Origin: Paralithodes platypus
Lineage: Eukaryota; Arthropoda; Malacostraca; Decapoda; Lithodidae
NCBI GenBank assembly: GCA_032716605.1
Contig: CM064517.1
Coordinates: forward strand, 28,333,467-28,397,466
Length of the DNA: 64,000 nt
Direction of reading: 5' to 3'
Shown here piece after piece: positions 11,863 to 22,639 of this stretch. Under the pieces are notes generated by a model. It searched no databases. It was given only the letters and a program-made list of their open reading frames with translations, and was not told the origin of the DNA. The translations under genes and the position numbers were made by a program. Position 1 is the first letter of the stretch. Each line of letters starts with the position of its first letter.

Positions 11863-12330
11863 CAACACTAGGTAAACAATATAAACAAACAAACAGAAAA
11901 ACCAACACCAGGTAAACAATATCAAGAACATATCAACACAAACACCAGGTAATTAATATAAACAAAACAACACACACACCAAAACCAGGTACCTGTACTC
12001 AATATCAACAACACACACACCAACACCAGGTAAACAATATCAACAACACACACACCAACACCAGGTACACAATATAAAAACAACACACACTCCAACACCA
12101 GGTAAACAATATCAACAACACACACACCAACACCAGGTACACAATATAAAAACACATAAACATCAACACCAGGTAAACAATATCAACAACACACACACCA
12201 ACACCAGGTACTCAATATCAAAAACACACAAACATCAACACCAGGTAAACAATATCAACAACACACACACCAACACCAGGTACATAATATAAAAACAACA
12301 CACACTCCAACACCGTCACCAGGTAAACTA
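11863..12330. repeat. ~35/72-bp minisatellite
   Basis: Units contain caccaggtaaacaatatcaa then caacacacacaccaa, alternating with caccaggtacacaatataa variants, giving a higher-order dimer of about 72 bp. Several copies are nearly identical. Confidence 0.9.
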
Positions 12331-12534
12331 TTCACCCCACAGTATACTATTATCCAGGTCAGAGACAATGTGAACCATCTGTCTACCTCCTAAACTGACT
12401 GAACACCTTGCTCTATATACCTGACTGACACAAATACATCAACAGCAACCACAACGACGACAACATCAACGAAACAATAACAAGATTAATATGAACAATC
12501 GCACTAGCAACAATTGTTATACTAATTCATACTT

Positions 12535-12650
12535 TTTTCAACCAACCAACTTTACTTCCAAACTCAATTAACGAAATCAACAAATACATGCGGTACTCCA
12601 AGGACTCGAACCTAGGATACCCACATCAAAATTCCGCGCAAAAATAACAA
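12535..12650 (-). mobile_element. tRNA-like SINE E, minus strand
   Basis: Read on minus: TTTTTGCGCGGAATTTTGATG, then CCTAGGTTCGAGTCCTTGG (B-box like), then TACCGCATGTATTTGTTGAT and TTAATTGAGTTTGGAAGTAA. It matches plus-strand copies at 37755, 39835 and 59176. Confidence 0.8.
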
Positions 12651-12830
12651 AAACAACAACAGAAAATCAAGCGCACGCACAACAATAACATGAATAGAAA
12701 CAAACAATCATATTAACAACAACAACAGCAACAACCACAACAAACTACAACAACAACAAAAGCAGCAACCAACCCGCAAAAATATAAATAACAACAATAA
12801 TATAAACTAATTACATCAACCACAACAACA
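12640..12830. repeat. (CAA)n low-complexity tract
   Basis: Irregular CAACAA and AACAAC repeats. Confidence 0.85.
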
Positions 12831-12954
12831 ATACTGGTACCGTACTAAAAGATAACTATACTTTCAACCACTGACGCTCATATATCTGAATATCAAAACA
12901 CAAGGACTTATTATAATGTTTTAACATTGTATATCTTTAGGTAATATATCTTAA

Positions 12955-13050
12955 AAACGCATCCTCTTAAGCTGAATCATTCAAACGGATTTTCTTAAGC
13001 TGAATCTCACAAACTTATATTCTTAAGCTGAATCTCTTAAGCTTAAATCT
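12955..13050. repeat. Degenerate ~30-bp repeat around CTTAAGCTGAAT
   Basis: The motif cttaagctgaatc recurs three times and a partial copy follows. Copies are diverged. Confidence 0.65.
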
Positions 13051-13205
13051 TTAAAAAAATATGTAAAACTCACTTAAACCTAAAATTAAAAAGCATAATT
13101 CCTTAAACATAAATTATTATATTTTTAGCATAGTCTTTTTTAATTGATATTCCTGAATGCCTAAGCTCCCAAAATTTACTCTTACAAACTCGAGGAATTG
13201 TATTC

Positions 13206-13325
13206 TAATAAGCCTTAAGGGGAAATTTGTATCAAATTTGTCTATATATTTGATATATTTATTATTACTATTTATGTATTTATTTATTTTTTTAGTTTCC
13301 TCCCTAGACCCCCATCATGTTTAAT
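13206..13325 (-). mobile_element. TTAA-A fragment
   Basis: CTTAAGGGGAAAT at the left. Then TTTAGTTTCCTCCCTAGACC and CCATCATGTT, which is the inverse of the element's right-end segment. The rest is missing; AT-rich filler lies between. Confidence 0.65.
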
Positions 13326-13379
13326 AAAATATCCAACTTTGAGATATTTAGATATATGCGTGCAAACAAAACGAGACAG

Positions 13380-13705
13380 AGATAGGGGCGAGGGAACGCG
13401 TTCGTGGTCCCGGACCCTAAGAATAGGAGCTTTGAATGTGCGTGGATGTAGTACGAATGAGAAGCGAGAGGATATTGGAAGGTTATAATGAAAGAAGGAT
13501 GTATGATGTCCTTGCACTGAATGAAACAAAGATGAAAGGAGAGGGAGAAGTGGATTTTGGAAACGTGATAGGTAGAAAGTCTGGAGTAGACGAGGGAGTC
13601 AGGGGGAAAGAAGGAGTGGCTATTATTGTGAAGGAGGAGTTGAGAGTTTATAAAAGAGTGGAAAGAGGTGTCATCAAGGCTAATGTGGGTGAGAATGCGG
13701 TTTAA
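13380..13705 (+). pseudogene. LINE endonuclease, N-terminal half, frameshifted
   Basis: One frame encodes SRTLRIGALNVRGC and KREDIGRL (to about 13485). The next frame continues ERRMYDVLALNETK, carrying the Glu of the APE-type endonuclease active site, up to GVIKANVGENAV and a stop at 13705. The coding sense then moves to the frame starting at 13668. The protein therefore needs two frame changes, near 13485 and 13670. No in-frame ATG is visible at the very start. The breaks could be real mutations or uncorrected indels. Confidence 0.8.
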
Positions 13706-16367
13706 GGGTGAAAGGTGGATTTTTGTAAGTGCATATGGACCAGGAAGTGAAAGAGAGTTAGACAAGGTAGAGGGTTTCTGGGAGGATTTGAGAGATTGTC
13801 TACAAGGGTTTGATGAAAATGTTATAGTTTTAGGGGACCTAAATGCTAGGGTAGGAAATGAGCCTGTTGAGGGAGTCATCGGTAGTTTTGGTGTGGATGG
13901 TGTAAACGAGAGTGGAGAAAGACTGAAAAATGTAAGTGAAGAGTGTAGATTGAGTGTAGGTAATACGTTCTTCAAAAAAAGGCGTATACACAAGTACACC
14001 TGGCATAGACTTGTGAGGGGAGAGATTGTAGAAAGGGCATTGATGGATTATGTGCTGGTGACAAGGGAAAGATTGTGTAGACTGCTGGATGTGAATGTGA
14101 TGAGAGGTGAGGCGGAAGGTATGTCAGATCATTACCTGGTGGAGGGAAAGCTAAGAGTTAAGAGTTACAGGAGAATAAGAGACAAGCGTGAAGTAAGAGA
14201 GGTAATAAAAGTTAGTGAGTTAGAGAAGAGTGAAAAAGAGAGGGAGTACAAGGAAAGACTAAATGAAAAGTGGATGGAAGTGAGAGAGATGGAAGAGAGA
14301 GAAGTAGAGGTTGAATGGCAACAGTTTAAGGAAGGAGTGAAAGTAAGTGCAGAGGTAGTATGCGGCAAAAGGAAAGTAGGAGGCAGAGGTATCAGGAAGG
14401 GAAGCGAGTGGTGGAATGATACGGTGAGAAAGGCAGTTGAGGAGAAGAGACAGTGTTTTGAGAGGGTTTTACAGGATGGTAGTGTTGAGGTATGGGAGAG
14501 GTACAAGGAGAAAAGGAGAGAGGCAAACGGAAAATTAGAGAAGCGAAAAAAAGATGCAAACGAAAGGTGGGGTCAAAGGCTGAGTGAGAATTTTGAAGAA
14601 CGAAAGAAGATGTTCTGGAAGGAGGTAAATAAAGTAAGGAAAGGAGGACAAAAGAGGGAAGAGTCAGTGAAAGATGAAAATGGAGAATTACTAGTGCAAC
14701 CAGTTGAAGTGAGGAAAAGATATGCCGAGTATTTTGAATCTTTGTTAAATACAAGAGATGGAAGAGAAGCAGTGATTGAAGCAGAGGTGGATGGAGATAG
14801 GTTACCCAGACCACCCAGGTGGAAGGGAATGAATGAAAGGATTGAGGAAAATGAGGTGAAAGAAGCAGCGAAACAAATGAGAGCGGGAAAAGCAGAAGGT
14901 TTGGATGGTATTGCTGTGGAGTGTATAAAGAAGGGTGGAGATGTGATAATAGATTGGTTGGTGAGACTTTTCAATGTGTGCTTTGCTGTGTCAATGGTAC
15001 CAATAGACTGGAAGAGTGCATGTATTGTGCCGTTGTACAAGGGGAAGGGAGATCGGCAGGAGTGTTCAAGTTATAGAGGTATTAGTTTATTGTCAGTGGT
15101 TGGAAAGCTGTATGGCAGGGTGTTGATAGAGAGGATAATAAAGTGTACGGAAGTTGCAATAGGAGAAGAACAGTGCGGTTTTAGGAGGGGAAGAGGGTGC
15201 GTGGATCAGATGTTTGCAGTAAGACAGTTATGCGAGAAGTATTTAGAGAAGCATGAGATATTTTGGGCTTCTATGGACTTGGAAAAAGCGTATGATCGTG
15301 TGGACCGTGAAGCAATGTGGAAGGTGTTAAGGATTTATGAAATAGGAGGAAATTTGTTAGAAGCAGTTAAGAGTTTTTATGAAGGGAGCAGAGCATGTGT
15401 GAGAGTGGGTATTGGTGAGTTGAGTGAATGGTTTGAGGTAAAGGTAGGTTTGCGACAGGGTTGTGTAATGTCACCATGGCTGTTTAATATGTTTATGGAT
15501 GGTGTGGTGAGGGAGGTGAAAAGGAGAACTATGGGAAGAGGATTGGGTTTAGTAGGAAAGAATGGTAGAGATTGGGAGTTGAATCAGTTGCTGTTCGCTG
15601 ATGACACAGCATTGGTGGCGGATTCTGATGAGAAACTGCAGCGGGTAGTCAAAGAGTTTGGTGTGGTTTGTGGAAGGAGGAAACTGAAGGTGAACGTCAA
15701 TAAAAGTAAAGTAATGGTGTGTAATAGGGGAGAGCATAGGGTGAATCTAGATGTGAGGCTGGATGGGGAAATATTGGAACAAGTAGAGTGTTTTAAATAT
15801 CTAGGAGGAACGATAAGCAGGAGTGGAGGTATGGAAGTGGAGGTAAAACAGAGAGTGTGTAAAGGAAGGAAGGTTTTCGGAGCAATGGGAAGTACCGGTA
15901 TGTGGAAGACGAGAAATCTCGGAGTGAAAGTAAAAAGTGCACTGTATCAAGGAATTGTTGTGCCAACAGTGATGTATGGGGCTGAGACATGGGCTCTGAA
16001 GAAAAAGGAGAAAAGAGGGCTGGATGTGATGGAGATGAGCTGCTTGAGGAGTATGTGTGGAGTTACTCGTAGAGACAGATTGAGGAATGAAGAGATACGT
16101 AGGAGAGTGGGGCAGCAGGAACATTTGTCAGCCAGAGTGGACAGAAGGGTGCTGAGCTGGTATGGTCATGTTGAACGAATGGGAGATGAAAAGCTTACAA
16201 AGAGAATATGTGAGTCAGGTACAAGGGGAGATAGAAGGGCAGGAAGACCCCCATTGAGATGGAGAGACTGTGTAAGAAAGGTTTTGGATGATAGAGGAAT
16301 GACTATAGATCAGGCAGGGGAAGTGGTGGTGGACAGGAGTGAATGGAGAATGCTTGTGAATAGTTGA
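13668..16367 (+). CDS. LINE endonuclease C-terminus and reverse transcriptase ORF
   Basis: An 899-codon open frame; true translation would begin upstream in the frameshifted part. Residues 55-63 LGDLNARVG and 152-156 MSDHY are APE-type endonuclease motifs. The RT core follows: a KSACIVPLYKGKGD block near residue 450, MDLEKAYDRVD near 536, GLRQGCVMSPWLFN near 594 and the catalytic FADD at 643-646. A WYGHVERMGD block and GRPPLRWRDCVRKV lie near the C terminus, as is typical of invertebrate RTE-like LINEs. Function by family: nicks DNA and copies its own RNA into the genome (target-primed reverse transcription). No RNase H domain seen. Clade assignment is from motif style only; a related APE-type clade is possible. 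Confidence 0.9.
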   Translation: MSSRLMWVRMRFKGERWIFVSAYGPGSERELDKVEGFWEDLRDCLQGFDENVIVLGDLNARVGNEPVEGVIGSFGVDGVNESGERLKNVSEECRLSVGNTFFKKRRIHKYTWHRLVRGEIVERALMDYVLVTRERLCRLLDVNVMRGEAEGMSDHYLVEGKLRVKSYRRIRDKREVREVIKVSELEKSEKEREYKERLNEKWMEVREMEEREVEVEWQQFKEGVKVSAEVVCGKRKVGGRGIRKGSEWWNDTVRKAVEEKRQCFERVLQDGSVEVWERYKEKRREANGKLEKRKKDANERWGQRLSENFEERKKMFWKEVNKVRKGGQKREESVKDENGELLVQPVEVRKRYAEYFESLLNTRDGREAVIEAEVDGDRLPRPPRWKGMNERIEENEVKEAAKQMRAGKAEGLDGIAVECIKKGGDVIIDWLVRLFNVCFAVSMVPIDWKSACIVPLYKGKGDRQECSSYRGISLLSVVGKLYGRVLIERIIKCTEVAIGEEQCGFRRGRGCVDQMFAVRQLCEKYLEKHEIFWASMDLEKAYDRVDREAMWKVLRIYEIGGNLLEAVKSFYEGSRACVRVGIGELSEWFEVKVGLRQGCVMSPWLFNMFMDGVVREVKRRTMGRGLGLVGKNGRDWELNQLLFADDTALVADSDEKLQRVVKEFGVVCGRRKLKVNVNKSKVMVCNRGEHRVNLDVRLDGEILEQVECFKYLGGTISRSGGMEVEVKQRVCKGRKVFGAMGSTGMWKTRNLGVKVKSALYQGIVVPTVMYGAETWALKKKEKRGLDVMEMSCLRSMCGVTRRDRLRNEEIRRRVGQQEHLSARVDRRVLSWYGHVERMGDEKLTKRICESGTRGDRRAGRPPLRWRDCVRKVLDDRGMTIDQAGEVVVDRSEWRMLVNS

Positions 16368-16736
16368 GTGAACACGTGGTCATTTGGAGTAAGGGGTCGG
16401 GCTTAAGTTGGACTAGATAATAGTCCATCAGGCGCCTGGCCCGGGGAGATGATTAATATGAAGGGTGCGCCTGGAAGTGTGGTGGGAGGGCTTGTGGCTT
16501 TGGCTCCGCTGCGTGTCTGCCTGCCGAGATCGGAACCTCTCCGGGTGGTCGGGGGCCGGGGGAGTGCTGGAGCGACCTTGGTGACCCTGGTCTCTGGGTC
16601 TTCTCCTGGGTGACCTGGATGTGTGTGAGTTTGTGCTTTTTATCTGTGTTTATTTGTTGTTTTATGTTGTTTTTGTGTTTTCCCTGTTCTTGCTCTGTCT
16701 TGAGTCGGCTACCCCCAAAATGGGGATTGGGCCTGA

Positions 16737-16766
16737 TCATATAGATAGATAGATAGATAGATAGAT
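16737..16766 (+). repeat. (ATAG)n tail of the LINE
   Basis: About seven ATAG units directly after tgggcctgatcat, the 3' end of the LINE. Confidence 0.92.
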
Positions 16767-16809
16767 GTGTGCATTTTTTGGTAGATAAAAAGCCAAGCTG
16801 AAGGATCAC

Positions 16810-16960
16810 TATCACTCACCATGAAAAAATCGACACCTAAATGGCATGAAACATCTTGAAATCTCCACACTAATGGAACAAATATTTTAAAATATTAAAA
16901 CAAATGGGGCTAAGTATGAGTGAGAATATAGTTCAGAACCCTCCCTACCTCACCCCTTTA
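16810..16960 (-). mobile_element. TTAA-A fragment
   Basis: AATCGACACCTAAATGGCA, AATCTCCACACTAATGG and AATGGGGCTAAGTATGAG are the subrepeat half of the element in reverse. The hairpin half is absent. Starts 44 bp after the LINE tail. Confidence 0.75.
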
Positions 16961-17021
16961 GGCCCAGTTACACGAGCATGGACTGTCCTGACAACAGAGC
17001 AATCAAAGCCCGTGTACATGA

Positions 17022-17068
17022 CTGACTGACTGACTGACTCTCTCTCTCTCTCTATCTCTCACTCTCTC
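17022..17068. repeat. (GACT)n and (CT)n
   Basis: Five GACT units followed by imperfect CT repeats. Confidence 0.9.
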
Positions 17069-17245
17069 GTGAGACAGAAAAACTCTGACCACATCCTCTA
17101 ACAATGATGTGGAGGACCACAAACGGATATAAATAACGATATGTTTATACATTACAAACCATGTAGGCTACCGTTCGCATAATATGAACATAACAGTAAT
17201 ACTATACAGCATAAAGCAACACATGCACAAAGTAGCAAAATGCAA

Positions 17246-18098
17246 AGAGAGTGTGTGCACAGGAAATATAAAGAGAGTGTGTACACCGGAAATATAAAGA
17301 GAGTGTGTACACAGGAAATGTAAAGAGAGTGTGTACACAGGAAATATAAAGAGAGTGTGTACACAGGAAATGTAAAGAGAGTGTGTACACAGGAAATATA
17401 AAGAGAGTGTGTACACAGGAAATATAAAGAGAGTGTGTACACCGGAAATATAAAGAGAGTGTGTACACAGGAAATATAAAGAGAGTGTGTACACAGGAAA
17501 TATAAAGAGAGTGTGTACACAGGAAATGTAAAGAGAGTGTGTACACTGGAAATATAAAGAGAGTGTGTACACAGGAAATATAAAGAGAGTGTGTACACAG
17601 GAAATATAAAGAGAGTGTGTACACAGGAAATATAAAGAGAGTGTGTACACAGGAAATATAAAGAGAGTGTGTACACAGGAAATATAAAGAGAGTGTGTAC
17701 ACAGGAAATATAAAGAGAGTGTGTACACAGGAAATGTAAAGAGAGTGTGTACACAGGAAATGTAAAGAGAGTGTGTACACAGGAAATATAAAGAGAGTGT
17801 GTACACAGGAAATATAAAGAGAGTGTGTACACAGGAAATATAAAGAGAGTGTGTACACCGGAAATGTAAAGAGAGTGTGTACACAGGAAATATAAAGAGA
17901 GTGTGTACACAGGAAATATAAAGAGAGTGTGTACACAGGAAATATAAAGAGAGTGTGTACACAGGAAATATAAAGAGAGTGTGTACACAGGAAATATAAA
18001 GAGAGTGTGTACACCGGAAATATAAAGAGAGTGTGTACACAGGAAATATAAAGAGAGTGTGTACACAGGAAATATAAAGAGAGTGTGTGCACAGGAAA
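17246..18098. repeat. 26-bp minisatellite, about 33 copies
   Basis: Highly homogeneous unit reading gagagtgtgtacacaggaaa plus tataaa. Variants are limited to acaCcgg/acacTgg and atGta. Every unit has the palindrome GTGTACAC and a GAGAG motif. Because 26 is not a multiple of three and the unit lacks stops on the minus strand, all three minus frames stay open for about 300 codons; none is a gene. Confidence 0.98.
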
Positions 18099-18128
18099 TG
18101 GTCTTGCAGTAGGAATGGATACTGGTAC

Positions 18129-18440
18129 TTAAATGGGGGATGGTTGTCTTATTGCTGGCCGCCCTTCTCCCTTATGTTAACCTCATTAGTTTTCCGATTT
18201 TAAGACGTTCGGTAAACTACCTTGGCGATTTTAAGACCTTTCACCCCATTTATTTGTTAATATTAAGACCTTTCTAGCCATGTATAGGTGTCGATATTTT
18301 TCCTGGCCAACGATAGCGAGCCTGTAATTGAGGATAAACCGGCCTTCAGCCAGTACAGTTTTCTACCGAAAAATGTATAATTTTATCTTGGGGATGTTTT
18401 TTGTTTTTAAGTTTGTTCGTGGTCTAGGGAAGAAACTATA
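18129..18440 (+). mobile_element. TTAA-A element, degenerate
   Basis: Subrepeats (CCTCATTAGTTTT, ACCCCATTTATTTGTTAAT), GATAGCGAGCCTGTAAT, CCGGCCTTCAGCCAG and TTCTACCGAAAAATGTA are in order. The left end is only TTAAATGGGGGA. It begins about 30 bp after the 26-bp array. Confidence 0.78.
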
Positions 18441-18621
18441 TAAAATAATACATAAATCATGATATCGACCAATACTTAAACCATTCCCCCTTGTTACCCG
18501 AAGGTGAGATACCGACAAGAAATTGGAGACTACGGTTAACAAAAGCTACTATGTTGGTTAAATGATGTTTATTGATATTAACTGTTCACTTTGTTGGTGT
18601 AAAAGACCTCACTGGTGTACT

Positions 18622-18830
18622 TGATTTAGTACAGTACATTGCTTTGATTTAGTACAGTACATTGCTTTGATTTAGTACAGTACATTGCTTTGATTTAGTA
18701 CAGTACATGGCTTTCATTTAGTACAGTACATTGCTTTGAGTTAGTACAGTACATTGCTTTGAGTTAGTACAGTACATTGCTTTGAGTTAGTACCGTACAT
18801 TGCTTTGAGTTAGTACAGTACATTGCTTTC
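18622..18830. repeat. 23-bp minisatellite, about 9 copies
   Basis: Unit gatttagtacagtacattgc plus ttt. A GAGTTAG variant block forms the last copies. Confidence 0.95.
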
Positions 18831-19084
18831 CAATTGAAGAGTAGAATTTCATTTGAATTCTTGTGCTCACCAATTATACTGGATACGGTACATAATAGCT
18901 CAATAATTACACATGGGGATAACATCATTAACACAAAGGAAAACAGCATAACACGAACAGTAAAGGATAAACAACATAGCAACACAGGGATAAGCAAGGA
19001 TTTATCAAGGAACCAATGACACGAGAACAAAATATGCCAATGTATTCCTAAACAGGGACTATAATAACGACAAGGAAATATTAA

Positions 19085-19700
19085 GTGTAGTAATCCTAGG
19101 TCACAAAAGTAATCCAATGTCACGAATATAATCGAAGGTCACAAGAGTAATACAAGGTCACGAAAGTAATAAAAGGATACAAAATTATTAAAAGGTCGCG
19201 AAGACAAGCCGACTCAAAAGTAATCCAAGGTCATGAATGTAATCCAAGGTCACGATAGTAATCCAAGGTCACATAAGTAATCCAAGGTCACATAAGTAAT
19301 CCAAGGTCACACAAGTAATCCAACTTCACACAAGTAATCCAAGGTCATGAATGTAATCCAAGGTCACGATAGTAATCCAAGGTCACGATAGTAATCCAAG
19401 GTCATGAATGTAATACAAGGTCACATAAGTAATCCACGTTCACACAAGTAATCAAATGTCACAAGTAATCCAAGGTCACACAAGTAATCCAAGGTCTCTA
19501 AGGACACAGTGAAGGAAGTAATCCAAGACCGCGAAAGTAATCAAAGGTCATGCAAGTACCGGTACTTCAAGGTCACCAAAGGACACACAAAGTTAGGGAA
19601 GTAAACCAAGGATACGACAGTAATCCAAGAATATGAAAGAAGTTCAATTAATTTCCAAAGTCACAAAAGTAATACCAGTACACGAAAGTAATACCAACAC
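19085..19700. repeat. Degenerate 18-19-bp minisatellite
   Basis: Repeats of aagtaatccaaggtcac with ga, at or ca in between. Some copies carry ATGAATG or GATAG variants. Decays toward the right. Confidence 0.9.
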
Positions 19701-20098
19701 TTCGAAGTTAATAAGTGTGTAATATATGTCTACGAAACAAATTCGGTGACACGAAACGAATAAACATTATAATTATGAAAGAACCCAGCTTCTCAAACTC
19801 AAACACATTAAGTTATGAACAGTGACATACGGGACTGTAGACATATGTTCAGACGTACCTAAATACTCCTCTCAATCAGATTAATACAATCCGTATTTGC
19901 TTCCTGATACCCCCACGGCCCACAAGTTCTCCCAGAATAATATAATTTACGGTACCACCTTGTTCTACGAAAGACCTCTCACAATAGCTTCAAGCAACTC
20001 CATAATATATATATATACAAGAAAAACATGTATATCATTATTTATGCAACATTGGCTTACATATTTTGGGAGGAACTCAATAAGGCGTGGTGTAAATC
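19701..20098. other. Gene-free stretch
   Basis: AT-rich, unassigned sequence between two arrays. Part of an open frame from 19897 runs into the array and is not a gene. Confidence 0.5.
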
Positions 20099-21303
20099 CT
20101 AACTGCACAAGAAAGCTGTTCATGCATACGTTTACTGCACAAGAAAGCTGTTCATGCATACGTTTACTGCACAAGAAAGCTGTTCATGCATACGTTTACT
20201 GCACAAGAAAGCTGTTCATGCATACGTTTACTGCACAAGAAAGCTGTTCATGCATACGTTTACTGCACAAGAAAGCTGTTCATGCATACGTTTACTGCAC
20301 AAGAAAGCTGTTCATGCATACGTTTACTGCACAAGAAAGCTGTTCATGCATACGTTTACTGCACAAGAAAGCTGTTCATGCATACGTTTTACAAGAAAGC
20401 TGTTCATGCATACGTTTACTGCACAAGAAAGCTGTTCATGCATACGTTTACTGCACAAGAAAGCTGTTCATGCATACGTTTACTGCACAAGAAAGCTGTT
20501 CATGCATACGTTACTGCACAAGAAAGCTGTTCATGCATACGTTTACTGCACAAGAAAGCGGTTCATGCATACGTTACTGCACAAGAAAGCTGTTCATGCA
20601 TACGTTTACTGCACAGAGAGCTGTTCATGCATAGTTACTGCACAAGAAAGCTGTTCATGCATACGTTTACTGCACAAGAAAGCTGTTCATGCATACGTTT
20701 ACTGCACAAGAAAGCTGTTCATGCATACGTTTACTGCACAAGAAGTGTTCATGCATACGTTTACTGCACAAGAAGCGTTCATGCCTACGTTTACTGCACA
20801 AGAAAGCTGTTCATGCATACGTTTACTGCACAAAAAGCTGTTCATGCATACGTTTACTGCACAAGAAGCTGTTCATGCATACGTTTACTGCACAAGAAAG
20901 CTGTTCATGCATACGTTTACTGCACAAGAAAGCTTTCATGCATACGTTTACTGCACAAGAAAGCTGTTCATGCATACGTTTACTGCACAAGAAAGCTGTC
21001 ATGCATGTTTACTGCACAAGAAAGCTGTTCATGCATACGTTTACTGCACAAGAAAGCTGTTCATGCATACGTTTACTGCACAAGAAAGCTGTTCATGCAT
21101 ACGTTTACTGCACAAGAAAGCTGTTCATGCATACGTTTACTGCACAAGAAAGCTGTTCATGCATCGTTTACTGCACAAGAAAGCTGTTCATGCATACGTT
21201 TACTGCACAAGAAAGCTGTTCATGCATACGTTTACTGCACAAGAAAGCTGTTCATGCATACGTTTACTGCACAAGAAAGCTGTTCATGCATACGTTTACT
21301 GTA
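20099..21303. repeat. 32-bp minisatellite, about 37 copies
   Basis: Unit ctgcacaagaaagctgttca followed by tgcatacgttta. Most differences are small deletions of 1-9 bp rather than substitutions. The plus-strand frames of 200-416 codons arise because the unit has no stop codon in these frames. Confidence 0.98.
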
Positions 21304-21331
21304 TAATTATGTTCGTTATCATATGACCTAC

Positions 21332-21657
21332 TTAAGGGGAGATCTCCACTTGAGGGACTTTTTTCTTTACTCCTTTCTCCCTCATGTTTATCCCCATTAC
21401 TTTTCTAATTTTAAGACGTTTGCCCCATTATTTTGACGATTTTAAGAACCCTCGCCCCATTTCTGTCAATATTAAGACCATTCGTGCCATTTAGGTGTAG
21501 ATTTTTTCCTGGCGAGCGATAGCGAGCCTGTAATTTAAGGGGAATCGGCGACATTTTTCTACCGAAAAATGTACAAATTTATCTTGAAAGGGGGTCTAGG
21601 GGGAGTAATTTTAAGTTTGATGGAAGTCTAGGGAATCAACTAAAAACCTCCCCTTAA
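21332..21657 (+). mobile_element. TTAA-A element, full length
   Basis: TTAAGGGGAGATCTCC at the left and CCTCCCCTTAA at the right. The four subrepeats are clear. Hairpin 1 is largely deleted (AATCGGCGAC) but hairpin 2 is perfect. It lies 28 bp after the 32-bp array. Confidence 0.9.
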
Positions 21658-21921
21658 ACAGGATGGCTGAACAACAAGCAAGTGAAATATTAATACGCTG
21701 AACATACATATTTTTGAACTCCTCTTATGAACAAACTACCTTTGAACAACTGACATATAAGCCAGAATGATATGAATATGAAGACAAGACTTACATTCAG
21801 ATCAGACATGCATAACATATTAACGCTGGCATATAAGGTGATATGAACAGTTATTTGGATAAAATTGTGAGGAGACGTTAGATATTTTAGTATTTATTAT
21901 AAATATTTCTAGTGGATCCAA

Positions 21922-22257
21922 TTAAGGGCAGGTATTTAGTTTGTTCCCTACGTTTTCATCAAGCTTAAAATTACACCCCCTAGACCCCCTTTCAAGATAA
22001 ATTTGTACATTTTTCGGTAGAAAAATTTCCCGGCCGGAGGCCGGTTGCTCTTAAATTACAGGCTCGCTATCGCTCGCCAGGAAAAAATTGACACCTTAAT
22101 GGCACGAAAGGTCTTAAAATTGACAGCAATGGGGCAAAATGTCTTGAAATGTCAAAACTACTAGGGCGAACGTCTTAAAATCTCAAAAGCAATGGGGCTA
22201 AACATGAGGGAGAAAGGGGTCCAGAAAAAAATCCCTCAAGTGGAAATCTCCCCTTAA
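21922..22257 (-). mobile_element. TTAA-A element, full length, minus strand
   Basis: Left edge TTAAGGGCAG, right edge ATCTCCCCTTAA. In element sense hairpin 1 is CCGGCC-TCC-GGCCGG with a changed loop. It lies 264 bp from the plus-strand copy at 21332, so the two form an inverted pair. Confidence 0.9.
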
Positions 22258-22315
22258 CGCAGATTAATATTCAGCGCAACAAGCGACTGAACTAATATAA
22301 CCTAATATGCCGTAT

Positions 22316-22630
22316 TTAGAGGGAGGTTATTGTTATTCTGGACCGTCTTTTGTCTAATGTTTAGCCCAAATAGTTTTGTGATTGTTAGGCGTTAGTCTAA
22401 TTATTTCGCGACTTTAAGATCTTTCGCCTCATAATTTCATCAATTTTAAGATCGCTTGTGCCATTTAGGTGTCGATTTTGTTGTTCTGGCAAACGATAAT
22501 GAGCCTGATATTTACGATGAACTAACAAAACATGTACACATTTATCTCAAGGGAGGGTCTTGGATGTACTTTTTAAAAACTTGCTGGGAGGTGTAGGGAG
22601 GATAGGGAGGATACACATAAACTCCCCTTG
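22316..22630 (+). mobile_element. TTAA-A element, degenerate
   Basis: GAGGGAGGTTATTG...CTGGACCG at the left, AACTCCCCTTG at the right. Subrepeats are recognisable; hairpins are lost. Confidence 0.75.
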
Positions 22631-22639
22631 AGGGCGTTA

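Larger units (their letters stand above)
13371..16766 (+). mobile_element. RTE-like LINE, nearly full length
   Basis: About 3.4 kb: a short lead-in, an APE-type endonuclease, a reverse transcriptase, a 3' untranslated region of about 370 bp and a terminal (ATAG)n tract at 16737-16766. Length, single-frame architecture and microsatellite tail match the RTE class of LINEs as known. The 5' boundary is uncertain: a related short element at 42225 shares sequence from acgagacagag onward but appears to keep a little more upstream coding sequence. Two frameshifts in the endonuclease make this copy probably inactive, although the RT is open throughout. Confidence 0.88.

Noticed and set aside
13304..16124. 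Minus-strand frames of 107-231 codons across the LINE
   Set aside because: Shadows of the plus-strand LINE reading frame.
17152..18092. Three overlapping ~300-codon minus-strand frames
   Set aside because: They are produced by the 26-bp minisatellite, whose unit has no stop on the minus strand; no domain, codon bias or splice context.
17246..18098. CRISPR-like array
   Set aside because: Repeats are directly contiguous with no unique spacers, and the genome is eukaryotic.
19897..21436. Plus-strand frames of 205-416 codons
   Set aside because: Translations of the 32-bp minisatellite; indels shift between frames without consequence.
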